A stretch of DNA of 64,000 nt, taken from NCBI GenBank assembly GCA_038277395.1, contig CM076189.1, forward strand, positions 233,803,918-233,867,917. Direction: 5' to 3'. The DNA is from Dryocosmus kuriphilus (Eukaryota; Arthropoda; Insecta; Hymenoptera; Cynipidae). Below, piece by piece: positions 23,109 through 34,372 of the stretch; position 1 is the first letter of the stretch, and every line of letters starts with the position of its first letter. Below the pieces are notes generated by a model that had not been told where the DNA came from, made no database searches, and saw nothing but the letters and a program-made list of their open reading frames with translations. A program made the translations under genes and the position numbers.

Positions 23109-24157
23109 TGGAGTCTGTTCCCACGATAACTTTTGAAGGACTAATCGGATTGGAGTGCGCTTTGGTACACTTCTTTAAGGGGTAAAAAGAAAGGAGAAGT
23201 TCGTTAACCAGCGGTTATGGTTTTATCCATCAAAAACGGTTTTCACAAAATCAAAAAATCCATTTTCCGGCTAAACTATGAGAGATACAAAAAAAAAATA
23301 TAAGAAAGTAAAATTGTTCATCTCAAAAAAATCCACAAATTTTGTCTTAACTGTTTTTTGATCAAATGAACGGTTTTTGTTTTCATCAAGAAAACGTTAT
23401 TAAAATTAAAAAACTCTGGTTTTCCGCCAAAATATTCAAGATACAAAAGAATGGTAATGAACAAAGTTGTTCAATTCAAAAGTTGTACAAATTTTCTTTC
23501 GACCATTTTTTGATAAAACTCACGGTTTTGATTTTAATCGATAAGACGTTATTAAAAATAAAAAATTAAAAATATTCTGCCAAACTATGCAAGATACGGA
23601 AAAATGATAATAAACAAAGTTGTTCGCCTCAAAAATATCTACAAATTTGCTTTCTATCATTTTTTTGAGCAGACGCGTAGTTTTTGAGTTATTCGTGAAA
23701 TATGTTATGAAATATAAAGAAAACCACTTTTCAGCAAAACTATGCAAGATATGAGAAAATATTAACAAGCAGAGTTGTTCACCTTGGAAAGAGCTACAAA
23801 ATTTATTTATAAGACTCATTGTTTTACTTTTAAGAATCGAAATCCTGTATTGTGAAAATTGGGAAAATCACGAAAAAACTTTACCAATCTACGATGTGTT
23901 TTAAAAAAATGTAATTATCGAGCGCGAAGCGCGAGTGTCATGATGAGAATGTATTCCTTACGGGCGATAGAGACTTAAGTAAAATAATTTCTTTTGTACT
24001 TTTTAATTTAAAGGTTTATACGATCCATAAACACCGAGCGCGAGGTGAATAATCTATCGAGCGCGAAGCGCGAGTGCCAACAGACGCGCGCCACAGGCGC
24101 GATCATATTTCGCGCGAAGCGCGCGAGGAGAATGTGCCCGCGAAGCGGGCAGATTCT
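22948..24157 (-). mobile_element. CGCGAAGCGCG-family repeat, one-armed copy
   Basis: Reads CATTCTCATCAGAGAAGG at the left end, then the GATTTCATGAAATC box, a (GTC)n tract (23073-23110), subrepeats and a complete arm (23640-24157). The arm is nearly identical to the right arm of the 7221 copy, including the tip CGCGAAGCGGGCAGATT. This copy shows that the unit is arm plus core and that the 7221 copy is a head-to-head version. In intron 1 of the Ig gene. Confidence 0.65.
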
Positions 24158-24241
24158 TATTATTATAATTATATTATTATTTTTCAAGGGAACCCCAACA
24201 AAAATTGCAGCCCTGGGCCACGAGTTGCCTTAATTCGGCAC

Positions 24242-24566
24242 CAGTGTTTGACACGGTTACTGCCTCAAAATTTGTAACGCGTTACCGTTATCGTTAATTT
24301 AAAAAAAAACTAACGTGTTACCGTTATTGAAAAAAAGTAACGCGTTACCTTGTCGTTACTTTCTTAAATTATATTTTTAAAACATTATTAGAATGTTCCA
24401 AGAATCTTAAGAATTTGGTATATTTGATTCAAATCTGAAAATTTTAATAAAACTGGAAATTATCGTTACTTTTTCAAAAAAGCAACGCGTTACCGTTACC
24501 GTTACTAAAAAAAAATAACTTTCCCGCGGTAATGCGTTACAAGTAACGCGTTCCTGTCAAACACTG
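24242..24566. mobile_element. hAT-type MITE with GTAACGCGTTAC repeats
   Basis: TIRs CAGTGTTTGACA (24242-24253) and TGTCAAACACTG (24555-24566) are flanked by near-identical 8-bp sites (TTCGGCAC and TCCGGCAC), as hAT elements make. The interior has at least five GTAACG/CGTTAC blocks in both orientations. Non-coding. Confidence 0.75.
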
Positions 24567-24577
24567 TCCGGCACTGC

Positions 24578-26039
24578 CTCGATTAATAAGATTTCAGAAG
24601 GTTTTGATCATTAATGAAAATTATTTCAAAAATACTCTTTTTAACATATATTAAGAGTACCAAAGGTTTTTCATAGAATTTAACCAAACTTTTAATTTTT
24701 AGACATAAAATTGGCAATGAAAATGAACGCAAAAATAATAAATGATAATGAGAAATATAAGAATAAATAGCTAAAATTACCAAAAGTCAAAAACCATAAA
24801 TAGAATGTAAAAATAACACTATGTAACTTTTCTATATATTAACAGCCGGTTCTCACGATGCCTGCCTGTCAATTCAAGTAGAATCAGAACAGCTGTACTT
24901 GGAGTCTGAATAAGCATTACAGAAACATGATCACTAGTGGCTTAGAAAATAGATCTTTTAAAAGCGTAACAAAAACTATCCCACACTAAAATAACGTTAA
25001 GTTAATTACGAAAACATTCTTCGAGTTACATATTGATTCTACTAATTAATTTTTGTTTCTACAGTTTAATAACGTATCCTAAATATTCACATGGTAAATA
25101 AACCCGTATAATTTTTGAACGATCATTAGAGTATTTTTAACTGAAATATTCTGCACAAATAGTGTGAAGATTGTTGCATTTAGGAATGATTAAAATTTTA
25201 ATCAGCAATAAAAACGGCATGCGAAATTGATCAATTATATACACATTTTTACAGTTAGATCCAAAATTTTCTCGTTTACACTTAATTTTTATTAAATACG
25301 ACTAACTTTTATTTTCAGTTAAATTTTTTAAATTTACATAAAACATCTGAATACTAAACAAAACAGGAATACTTTACTGAGAATTAGTTCAAGTATACTG
25401 CGCATTAGACAACAATTTTACAAAGAATTTAATTAGTAAATTATGGCCTCCAACTCTTTAGTTGAATTTTATTGAATAAATGGATTTTTTCAAAGCTTCA
25501 AAAGTTTCGAACGTTCCAATAAACAAAAAAATTTTTTCTACTCCATTCTCTCAAGAAATATTGTTGAAACTACAAATACAAAAAGCATTTTACGTTTTTT
25601 AAATTTTAAAGGGTACTTTTTACTTTCCTTCTAAATTAAGCAATATATTTTAGGACTTCAGAACATCAATCACTTTAAATACATGAAGAAAGCTTAGAAA
25701 TTTTTAAGAAGTTTAAACTTGGAGAACGAAAAATAATGTATTTTTATGACTGCGGGATTATTTTTAGTACTTTAGAATCATTTAATGAAACATATTGAAA
25801 ATAAATATGAAATATTTACAAATTCTACTCATTATTCAATATATCTGTAAATTTTAAGTCATTGTTGAAAAAGTATCGCCAGCTGGAATTCAAAAATCAA
25901 AATGTTATAATTCTAGATGAATTTCCAAAAATAAGAAGGAAAGAAATTAGGTGCCAAAATGTAAATTAAGTAGACAATAAATGCAAAAAGTGAAAGAAAA
26001 CATTCTTAAATTGAAAAATAATCGAAAAGTGTATCGCAC
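24578..26039. other. Ig-gene intron 1 (right end), no feature seen
   Basis: AT-rich intron DNA. No exon-like or RNA-like sequence recognised. Confidence 0.4.
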
Positions 26040-26403
26040 CTCTTACAAGAAGTCGAGCAGGGTATGAGGTAAGAGCATCCTGACGAGTAAAATCTCCAGG
26101 GGTAACTTGACACTCCCAGGTTCCATCATCAAAATCCAAAGACGCTCTTCTTATAAGCAAACTGCAATCACTATCACGACCTCCAACCCATTCATACTTA
26201 TCCGGGTGCATCCCAACAGGTTTCCGGTCTTTCTGCCAAATACATTGACCCCTCTTATCTTGCACCTTACACCTCAGTTGAATATCATCGCCTGATGAGA
26301 TTTCCTGATAATTATCAGGAGTCTCCAAAAATCTCTGCTCTCCATTTGCACCAAAAAAAATTGCCAGGAAAATCGCAAAAACAATCCATTCCGAGCTTAT
26401 CAT
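26040..26403 (-). CDS. Ig-domain adhesion protein, exon 1 (signal peptide and Ig1)
   Basis: ATG at 26403-26401 starts MISSEWIVFAIFLAIFFGANG, a clear signal peptide with cleavage likely before EQRF. A V-type Ig domain follows: LRCKVQDKRGQCIWQKD (cysteine, tryptophan), PDKYEWVGG, CSLLIRRASLDFDDGTWECQ (D-x-G-x-W-x-C) and YPARLLVR. The exon ends after G at 26040 with donor GTGCGA, chosen because phase 1 gives RLLVRVNPRKP with exon 2; the nearby GTAAGA donor would put exon 2 into a stop. The predicted whole protein is about 692 residues: five Ig domains, one TM helix and a PDZ-ligand tail, an architecture like the IRRE/nephrin group of adhesion receptors. I cannot name the orthologue. Confidence 0.88.
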
Positions 26404-27420
26404 CTCGTCTAATAATTTCTTCCTCTGTCATAAATCAATACAAACTTTCAAATCTTTCTCATACTAGTATTTTCAGCTATTCCTTCCAGCGAGCTTTACA
26501 GTCACAATTTTATTTTTCAAAATTTTCAAAAAAGGACATACTTTTAATTGAAGAAGTAGTGAGTTCACTATATCACAATCACATTTGAAACTAGAGCACT
26601 TTTCCACATAAACAAAATACGAAAGAAGAATAAGAAAATAATCCAAAATGGTAAACTAAATTGTCACATCCCTTGATAATCACTCTGACAAATCAACTTG
26701 TCAATTCATCGAGTTCCGTCTTTTTTTCATCGCTGAGCTTAGATCCTTCGATTTTCACTCGGAAAGGAACGGTTCTCAAGTGACCGTCGATTTCGAAGGG
26801 AGATTCAAAACAGACTCGCAGTTCAAGTGGCGCCACCACGAGGACTATTTCCGATTCGAGCGGGGAAGGACCCGAAAATTTGAACGCAACGCTTTCTAAA
26901 CAAGCCTTCGAATTGGGACTTACGGATTAATATCAATTCGATGTACGATGTTTACACGCGAGGAAATCACAACTAGTTTGACTTTTAGGGGAGAAGAGGT
27001 CGAAAAGACCTCGAAGTCAGGATCTAGGACGAACAACAATGCGGGAGGCACTAGGTGGAACTGAGTCGGAGTTAAAGCCAGCACTAGGTTGGAAGCGGAA
27101 GACAGACCCCAAAGCGGACCCATGCGTGTGTATCCAACCAAGGTTCCTCTGCAGCTATCATTATTATTCGAGCGTGTTATCATTATGCCATGGTAGGCTA
27201 AGCTTTGCTGCCCATCTGGTTTCTGTATGTGTTTCACGTGCCCGAAGTTATAAGGCCCGAGGACTCAAATATAACTTTGCAAGTCATCACGAATTCAAGT
27301 ATTGAATCTGAAGACGGTGCACAATGCACGGTCAATGATGCGAGGAGCCCTTCCCTAGAACCTGATGCGGTAACTGCTTGCATATATTATAGATATATAG
27401 GTATACATATATAGAATATA
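26404..27420 (-). promoter_or_regulatory. Probable 5' UTR/promoter region of the Ig gene
   Basis: Sequence upstream of the Ig start is GC- and CpG-richer than its surroundings from about 26690 to 27380. No clear TATA box, initiator or upstream coding exon could be fixed. The ORFs across it (26920-27237 minus, 27039-27305 plus) overlap each other and have no domain signature. Confidence 0.3.
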
Positions 27421-27905
27421 GTATATAGAAGAGGCTTGTTCTACTTCATCTTGGATGCATTTGGTTATCTGGTATAAAAAAATGAGAGTTGAAAAAATAA
27501 AGGGTAGTATAATAAAAGCGAAAAGGAGAATCATTCTTGAAGCTTGAAGCTTGATGGATCGTAATAGGAATAGGACTATAAGCGTTTATTACGGGAAGAA
27601 TTTTTAGCAGGTTTAGAATAAGGTGCGATTTGATTATATGTATATGATTGGATGAATTGCAAATATTGAAGAGGCAGAAGAGTCTTTTATGTAATGATTG
27701 GTTGTTTTGATATGAATACAAATAATGTGAGATGACTATCCGAAAATTTTGATAAAAATGACAGGGCATTTTGTCGATTTCGAATTTTTTTCCAGATCAT
27801 TTTAAGTTTTTATTGTTTTTTTTAAACAATAAAGAGAACAAAATTAGGTCGCAATTTATGTAAGCCATGTTATATTTGTATTTTGGTACATTTTTTTCGA
27901 GGTCT
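27421..27905. other. Intergenic DNA, no feature seen
   Basis: AT-rich sequence. The 107-codon minus-strand ORF (27446-27769) is low-complexity and not supported as a gene. Confidence 0.4.
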
Positions 27906-29260
27906 TTTTACATTCTCATCTTAATGAGAAGGTATTATGTGAAAGCTGACTTTCGCGAATTTCATGAAATCTCGACGTTTCATGACCCCCTGAATCCGAA
28001 AAAATGGTTTTTACGACAGTGCGTCTGTCTGTCGTTGTCGTCGTCGTCGTCGTCGTCGTCATTGTCGTTGTCGTTGTCGTCGTCGTCGTCGTTGTCGTCG
28101 TCTGTGATCGCGATAACTTTCGAAGGACTAATCGGATTGGATTGCGCTTTGGTACACTTCTTTAAGAGGTAAAAGGAAAGGACGAGTTCATTAACCAGCG
28201 GTTTTTGACCAACAGTTATGGTTTTATCCATCAAAAACGGTTTTCACAAAATCAAAAAATCCATTTTCCGGATAAAATATGGGAGAAACAAAAAAATGTC
28301 AGAAAGTAAAATTGTTCACCTCAAAAAAATCTACAAATTTTGTCTTAACCATTTTCTGATAAAATGAACGGTTTTTGTTTTAATCAAGAAAACGCTGTTA
28401 AAATCAAAAAACTCTGGTTTCCCGCCAAAATATTCAAGATAAAAAAAAATTGGTAAAGAACAAAGTTGTTTAATTCAAAAATATCTACCAATTTTGTTTT
28501 AACCATTTTTTCATAAAATGCACGGTTTTTGTTTTAATCGATAAAACGTTATTAAAAATAAAAAATTTTAAATTTCCTGCCAAACTATGCAAGATACGCA
28601 AAAATAATAATGAATAAAGTTGTTCGCCTCAAAAAGATCTACAAATTTGCTCTCCATAATTTTTTGAGCAGATGCTTAGTTTTTTAGTTATTCGTGAAAT
28701 ATGTCATGAAATATAAAGAAAACCACTTTTCAGCAAAACTATGAAGCAGAATTGTTCACCTTGGAAAGAGCAGGAAATTTGAAGATCTTTTTAAAAGAAA
28801 CAACTCCGCTTCTTAACATTTTTTTCGTATCGCACGTCTTATAAAAAAATGATAAGAAGAAAATTTGTAGATCCTTTTGAGATGAAATTATCGCATAGTT
28901 TGGGCGGAAAATTGAATGTTTGATTTTTGAAAAGAATTTTCGATGGATAAAACTAAAACAATTGGAAAAAACGCTGTTTAACGAACTAATCCTTTCTTTT
29001 TAGACTTTAAGGAAGTGTGCTAAAGCGCAATCCAATCAGATAATTTTTTCGAAAGCTATCTATGTTCACAGACAACGACAACGACATACAACGACAACGA
29101 CAACGACGACAACTACGACAACAACGACAACGACAATAACGACACAACGACGACAACGTGAACGACGACAACGGCAATCACCGCAACGACAATGACGACA
29201 ACGACAGTGGCGAAAACGACAAAGACGACAACGACGACAAACACTATCAATTAAAAAAAC
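27906..29260. mobile_element. Two CGCGAAG-family cores joined in inverse orientation
   Basis: 27906-28765 is a minus-oriented core (CATTCTCATCTTAATGAGAAGG end, (GTC)n tract 28020-28103, subrepeats). It breaks inside the TTCAGCAAAACTATG subrepeat and joins a plus-oriented core (28770-29260). The second core ends in about 200 bp of imperfect (ACAACG)n/(GACGAC)n (29060-29250). No arms. The small ORF (28234-27980, minus) is open in the first core and broken in the second. Confidence 0.6.
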
Positions 29261-29462
29261 GGTATCTTTTCATAAAAGTGTAAAGAGGTCACGTAACAAC
29301 TATAAAAAAAGTCTCTTGACACTTTTCTTCATCTTGCGTTGTTTTTCGAAATTTTCGCTAAAATGTGAATAAATTCGACTATACTTGTAATTTTCTCAAA
29401 ACAATACGATTTTCTAAAATTTTCTAAAAAAATTTACTGTTTAAATCTACAAATTAAATATA

Positions 29463-31665
29463 TTGCTTTCTCATAGAGGGAGGTTTGTAATGATATAAAT
29501 TTTCAAACTTACAGTATCTGATAAATTTGTTTGCGTCTTTGAGACGCGTCGAATGACCCGGCAAACCTTCGGTGACAAGAAGATACATTGATGGACCTTT
29601 TGATGGTCTCTCTGATTTTCTGGAAATAAAATTTTCGGTATGAGATAGAAACATCAACTTGATGAAATAATTATCTTTTTTTTTTTGTTAGTGAAAATAA
29701 ACCTCCCTCTATGAGGAAGCAAATTGATTTGATGCCTGCAAGGAAGAGAAAAGTGCTCATAAAGTGAACACAAATGAATACATCCGTATTGAATATACCC
29801 ATAATAATTCGCAGCGGTATTTTAATCAAATTTGTGTTATATTCACAATACTAAATAGGCTTTCCTTATGAGTGATTTTCATCTAACACGTAAATTCATG
29901 TAATCGGTGAATATTTTATTAAGTAACAAATATAAAACTATGAGACTAGCTGCCTTTGATGCATTTTGTTGCCTTTTACTAGGGACACTTGCAAGACTTG
30001 GAAAAAAAATTTTTTTTTAGTACTAAAAATTCGTGAAAGTGCGAAATGTAACGTCCCCTGGCATGTAATCACCTTTGGGTCGTATAATTCCGTACTTAAA
30101 TGAAGATGAAATTATTGACTTAGACCTTTGTAATTTGTCTTAAATTTATATTCTATATAGTCAAATATAAATAAATCAAAGGCATGTTCTTATATATTTT
30201 ATTTTGGTCAACAGAGCATATGGAATGTTGTAATCACTTTTTGACTTTCGGAGGAAGCTTTGCATTTAAGACTCTATTAAACAATTGTTTATCAAAAATA
30301 TAGCTTAATACCACATAGGTATCGAATATCAAGATGTGTTTAATGAATTATGATAGTTTTTACGTTGATAAAATGTGTAACAATAAAAATATAAGACTTT
30401 TTCAGGGAAAATTTGATGCGTACCTTTTTAACTGTAACTCCCCTGGCATGCTGTATTTTGAAAAAAAAGACATATTCCAAACAAGTAAATGCACAACATT
30501 TGTATTGTAGTAGCCTTTAAATAAAAGTACTTGCAAATTTCAAAATTTTTTTTTTTTTTATTTAAATTGAGAATAACAAGGTATGTAACGTCCCCTGGCA
30601 TGTAACCTCCCCTGGCATATTGTAGAACATTTCGGAATTTCTGAAAACTTCTATAATACATAATGAAAAATATTGTTATTTTATATGCTTAGGTATCAAC
30701 ACTTTTTCATAAAAGTTAATAAAATATAAGATCTGTATGCAATATTGTTATTAATTAACAAAATTTAAATTGTAACGTCCCCTGGCACTTACTGTACCCG
30801 AACATGTTTTTGCCGGAAAAGGAGATTTTAAGGCAAGTTTCATGAAGCTTACTGTTTACAGTTTACGTGTATTCAATATACTGTATAGTGAGCCATATAT
30901 TTCGTTTCAACTCATGTAGTTGAATAATATTACGCAACTAAACGCAAAGGTGTAATTCCCCTGGCATCCCATGATTTTGCAACTTCATTTTTTATAAGCA
31001 ATTTTAGTGATCAAGCGTGGCCACGTTATATATATGTGTTTGATACACCATAATGGATATATAAAATCAGAAAAAAAATAACATTTTTATTACTTTCATA
31101 ATTTTATTATTGAGGACACAAAATTGCTGTGTTAGATGAAAATCACCCTTATACAATCAAATTAACCAATTTCCTTAAATTTCATAAATCGCTACTGATA
31201 GATCATGAAAGAACATCGAAGGATTGTCAACAGATCATTCAAAGCGTCTTGGAAACGCAAATAAATGCATCATATGTTATACAGTACTGTTGTATTCCCA
31301 ATAATACAAAGGTTTTCCTCATATAAATAAGATGAACAATATATTTTTTAAATTTAGAAATTCAGAGAAAATGTAGAATCAAAAATTCCACAATAGGTCA
31401 ATGGATGCGCTTCGAATTAGACGCGAACAAATACATCATACTTGTATATACATAGTACACTGTTGTATTTCAAATATCAAAAAAGCTTTGTCCATATATT
31501 TTCTTTACGAGAAATGGTAGAAAGAAAAAAGTTACACACACGTGCGCCCGGAAATTTTCTAGAAATTGCATTTTTGAGTTCCTGGGGTCGAATTATATCG
31601 AAATATGTCAAAAAAGTAGATTTGAAAATGTATTCCATTATAAACCTCCGTCTATGAGGAAGCAA
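29463..31665. mobile_element. Candidate TIR element carrying a six-fold motif
   Basis: TTGCTTTCTCATAGAGGGAG (29463) is inverted at 29699-29722 (CTCCCTCTATGAGGAAGCAA) and again at 31642-31665 (one mismatch). Two readings are possible: a 260-bp MITE plus a stray end, or a 2.2-kb element with an internal end copy. The interior has no recognised transposase; short ORFs (29454-29657 minus, 31129-31326 plus, 31477-31665 minus) have no known domain. Confidence 0.45.
30047..30976 (+). repeat. Six dispersed copies of TGTAACGTCCCCTGGCATG
   Basis: Copies start at about 30047, 30433, 30584, 30601, 30771 and 30951, all on the plus strand. The core TGTAACNYCCCCTGGCA (the sixth reads TGTAATTCCCCTGGCA) is kept while the spacers (385, 150, 17, 170, 180 bp) share nothing obvious. 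This is not a tandem satellite; it looks like an array of binding sites or a site-specific insertion residue. The last copy is followed by CCCATG. Confidence 0.7.
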
Positions 31666-32907
31666 AATGAATCGGCTTTTACAAAAGTTTTTCCTGACTT
31701 CGCAATCTAACTTAATTTTTAATTTTCTATAATTATATTATAAATGTATGACTCATAATTTTAATATGTAATTTGAAGGCATAAATAGTGGAGATTTTGC
31801 TTTTAATATTTTAATCATACTAAATAAAATCTCAACGAAAATGGGACAGCCAAAATATTGATATTTTCTCATGATGATAAATATTTCAGTGGGTAGTATT
31901 TTACATGCAGGTTCTCTTGAATAATTAAAAAATTAAAACAAGGTACTTAATTCGAAATTAAAACCTCTTTTTTATACTTTGCATTTTTTTTAATACCAAA
32001 ATATCATATAGTAACTTACAACGCGGAAAAACAATTAGACGACTTTCAGTTCGTACAGTGTCAGTAAACCAAACAAAACGAAAGTATTCTAGCAATTTTC
32101 ATTTATAAAATAAATTTCTTGAAAATCAAGAAACGTAAATTTTAATCTTTAGAAATTATTATTTTAAAAGACACTAGGATTAAGATGATTTTATGCTTTT
32201 GAAATTTGGAATTATTTACTTATTTCATATTTTAACCGCGTCTTTTTAAATGAAGATACAAAACAGAGTTTTCAACTATGCAATGTGAAATAAAATTCAT
32301 AATTTTGGATAAGAATGTTGATATTAACTTACAACGTGAATTTATCTTCTGACATTTTGCTAGAAAACTAATTTTTTTTCTTTTTATAAAAATGGAGGAA
32401 CTCGATGAATTTTATTTTTCGTCATTAATGAGAGCCATTTCACACATTTATCTTTAATATTTTATTTTTAATTATTTAATATACATTTGTGTCTTTCTAG
32501 AGGAGCCCTATTTTTAACTACCTACTCTATTTCTTAATTGCATAGGTCGACCTGAAGCTCGTCCTCAAATATCATTTGTGAAATAAATTAACAATTTTTA
32601 AATATGTATATACATACTCAACAAAAAAAAAATGTTTCTTGGATTTAAAAAAAAAAATGTATTTCATAGATACAAGTTTCAAATCATTTTTGGCTACTCG
32701 GGGTCAAAATATTATGTTTTGAGAATATTTTTATATTATGAGAAAAATAATAAATCTTATAAATGATGAATCTTATGAATCTTTATGAATGACAAGAATC
32801 CCCAAACTCTGAATTTAATTTAGATGTATAAATTTCAAAGCTATAATAAATTGTATACCATTATACTATCATGATCTTATAAATTTTAAATCTCAGCTCT
32901 TAATAAG
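31666..32907. other. AT-rich intergenic DNA, no feature seen
   Basis: No coding, RNA or repeat signal that I can support. Confidence 0.4.
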
Positions 32908-33075
32908 TAGCTGAAGCGACCTGGCGATTAAGCTCCCCAGGTGTCGTGTGGCACTCCCAGAACCCATCATCCAAATCTAAAGGCATTCTTCTTACCCCTC
33001 CGGCCCATTCATACTTATCCGGATCCATTACATATCCGGTCCTACCAAATGCAAATGCTTATTGACCCTCCTTCT
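32908..33075 (-). pseudogene. Decayed duplicate of Ig-gene exon 1
   Basis: On the minus strand this region reads DPDKYEWAGG, VRRMPLDLDDGFWECHTTPG and ELNRQVASATY before a stop. It matches the exon 1 segment HPDKYEWVGG, IRRASLDFDDGTWECQVTPG, DFTRQDALTSY. Nine residues (RDSDCSLLI) are missing in frame, the upstream part has stops and shifts, and the 3' donor side is lost. No other exon of the gene is found near it, so it is a partial duplication located about 6.5 kb upstream of the true exon. Confidence 0.8.
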
Positions 33076-34371
33076 TTCTTTGATTCCGCTGTATAGTACC
33101 CATCAAAACAGATTTTTTCAATTGAGAGATATACTTGTACATCTATTATATGGAATAAATCGAATTAATAAAGTAGAAAAATAATTTTTGTGGTAAAAAC
33201 ACAATAAATAAATGTTATGAAATAACAGTAATAATTAAGGAAGAGCGTTTCACGCTTATACATCAAATTTTTTTCAAAGAACTATACTTATATTTTTTAT
33301 TAAAAAATGATTGGTTATAGAATATTAAGCAATCAAGAAAATGCGTCATTAAAAACCATAAATTTCTTTAATAACACTTTTACAAAATAACCTCGAAAAT
33401 AACTAAATATGTTTGAAAAATATTTCCTTTTCGCGATTTATGTTACGATAAAATAATTTTCTTTCCAATACCTATATACCTATAAACTATATAAACAAAT
33501 TTTTGTTTCGAGCAAATAAAAAAGATTTAAAAAAGAAACAATGAATTGGTTGGATCGTACAGACTTTTTCCTGTGGAGGGGTATTGTTTGTTTTATGTAA
33601 GAAATAAAAATTCAGTTCAATTCAAATTTACTAAGGCCCACAGCAGCTTTCATGAAAAAGAATAATTGAGATCTTTCTAATTCATTTAAAAATTTTTATT
33701 ATGTATATTATCACCCAGTCAACGGAAATACTTGTCTTCCAGAAAAAAAAACTCGAGAAGCTTGTCCAGAAGAAAATAGCTTATCGCCTTCTACCCTAGA
33801 AGAAAGTCAGAATTAGCATCAGCTTTATTTCAAAAGATAAACTTAAGATGGTAGACTCTAATATTCCTGCTCATCTGAAACACCAAAAATATATATTTAT
33901 TTAAGTATATTTTATGTTACTTCCATAGAACCTGTTTCGAACTCAAATAAGTAGTTTTTACAACATGAACTTACCTGTATAAATATTCTTACAGCTACAA
34001 AAAATAAAAATAGGGTTTTCTAATATAAGGTTCACGAAAGATGAAAATTAAAATTAACTTATTATTGTTTAGTTTATTTTAGTTTGTCCATATTTTATAA
34101 ATACGTAAATAAAATTTAGATACATCAAATTAGTTTAATTCTTAAAACTTCGTGAACTTCAATTAGACAAAATTAAAAAAATATCAAATATAAAATATGA
34201 AATTACTGTTAAATTATATTGTAGTAAACAAATTCTCGAGCCATTAAACTTATAAGGTTTGAAGTCTGAAGTTGTCTGAATCATGTTATCAAGGAAATTA
34301 AAAGTAGGACATTTATTATTATGTTAATTACTAATCATTGCTAAAACTATGGTGATAAATATTTTAGAATA
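33076..34371. other. AT-rich intergenic DNA, no feature seen
   Basis: No supported feature. Confidence 0.4.
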
Positions 34372-34372
34372 C

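Noticed and set aside
26920..27305. 105- and 88-codon ORFs upstream of the Ig gene
   Set aside because: They overlap on opposite strands in the probable promoter and lack any recognisable domain.
7665..29250. Trinucleotide/hexanucleotide tracts as possible CRISPR-like or coding repeats
   Set aside because: They are simple (GTC)n/(ACAACG)n microsatellites embedded in the CGCGAAG-family repeat; no spacers or cas-like genes, and the genome is eukaryotic.
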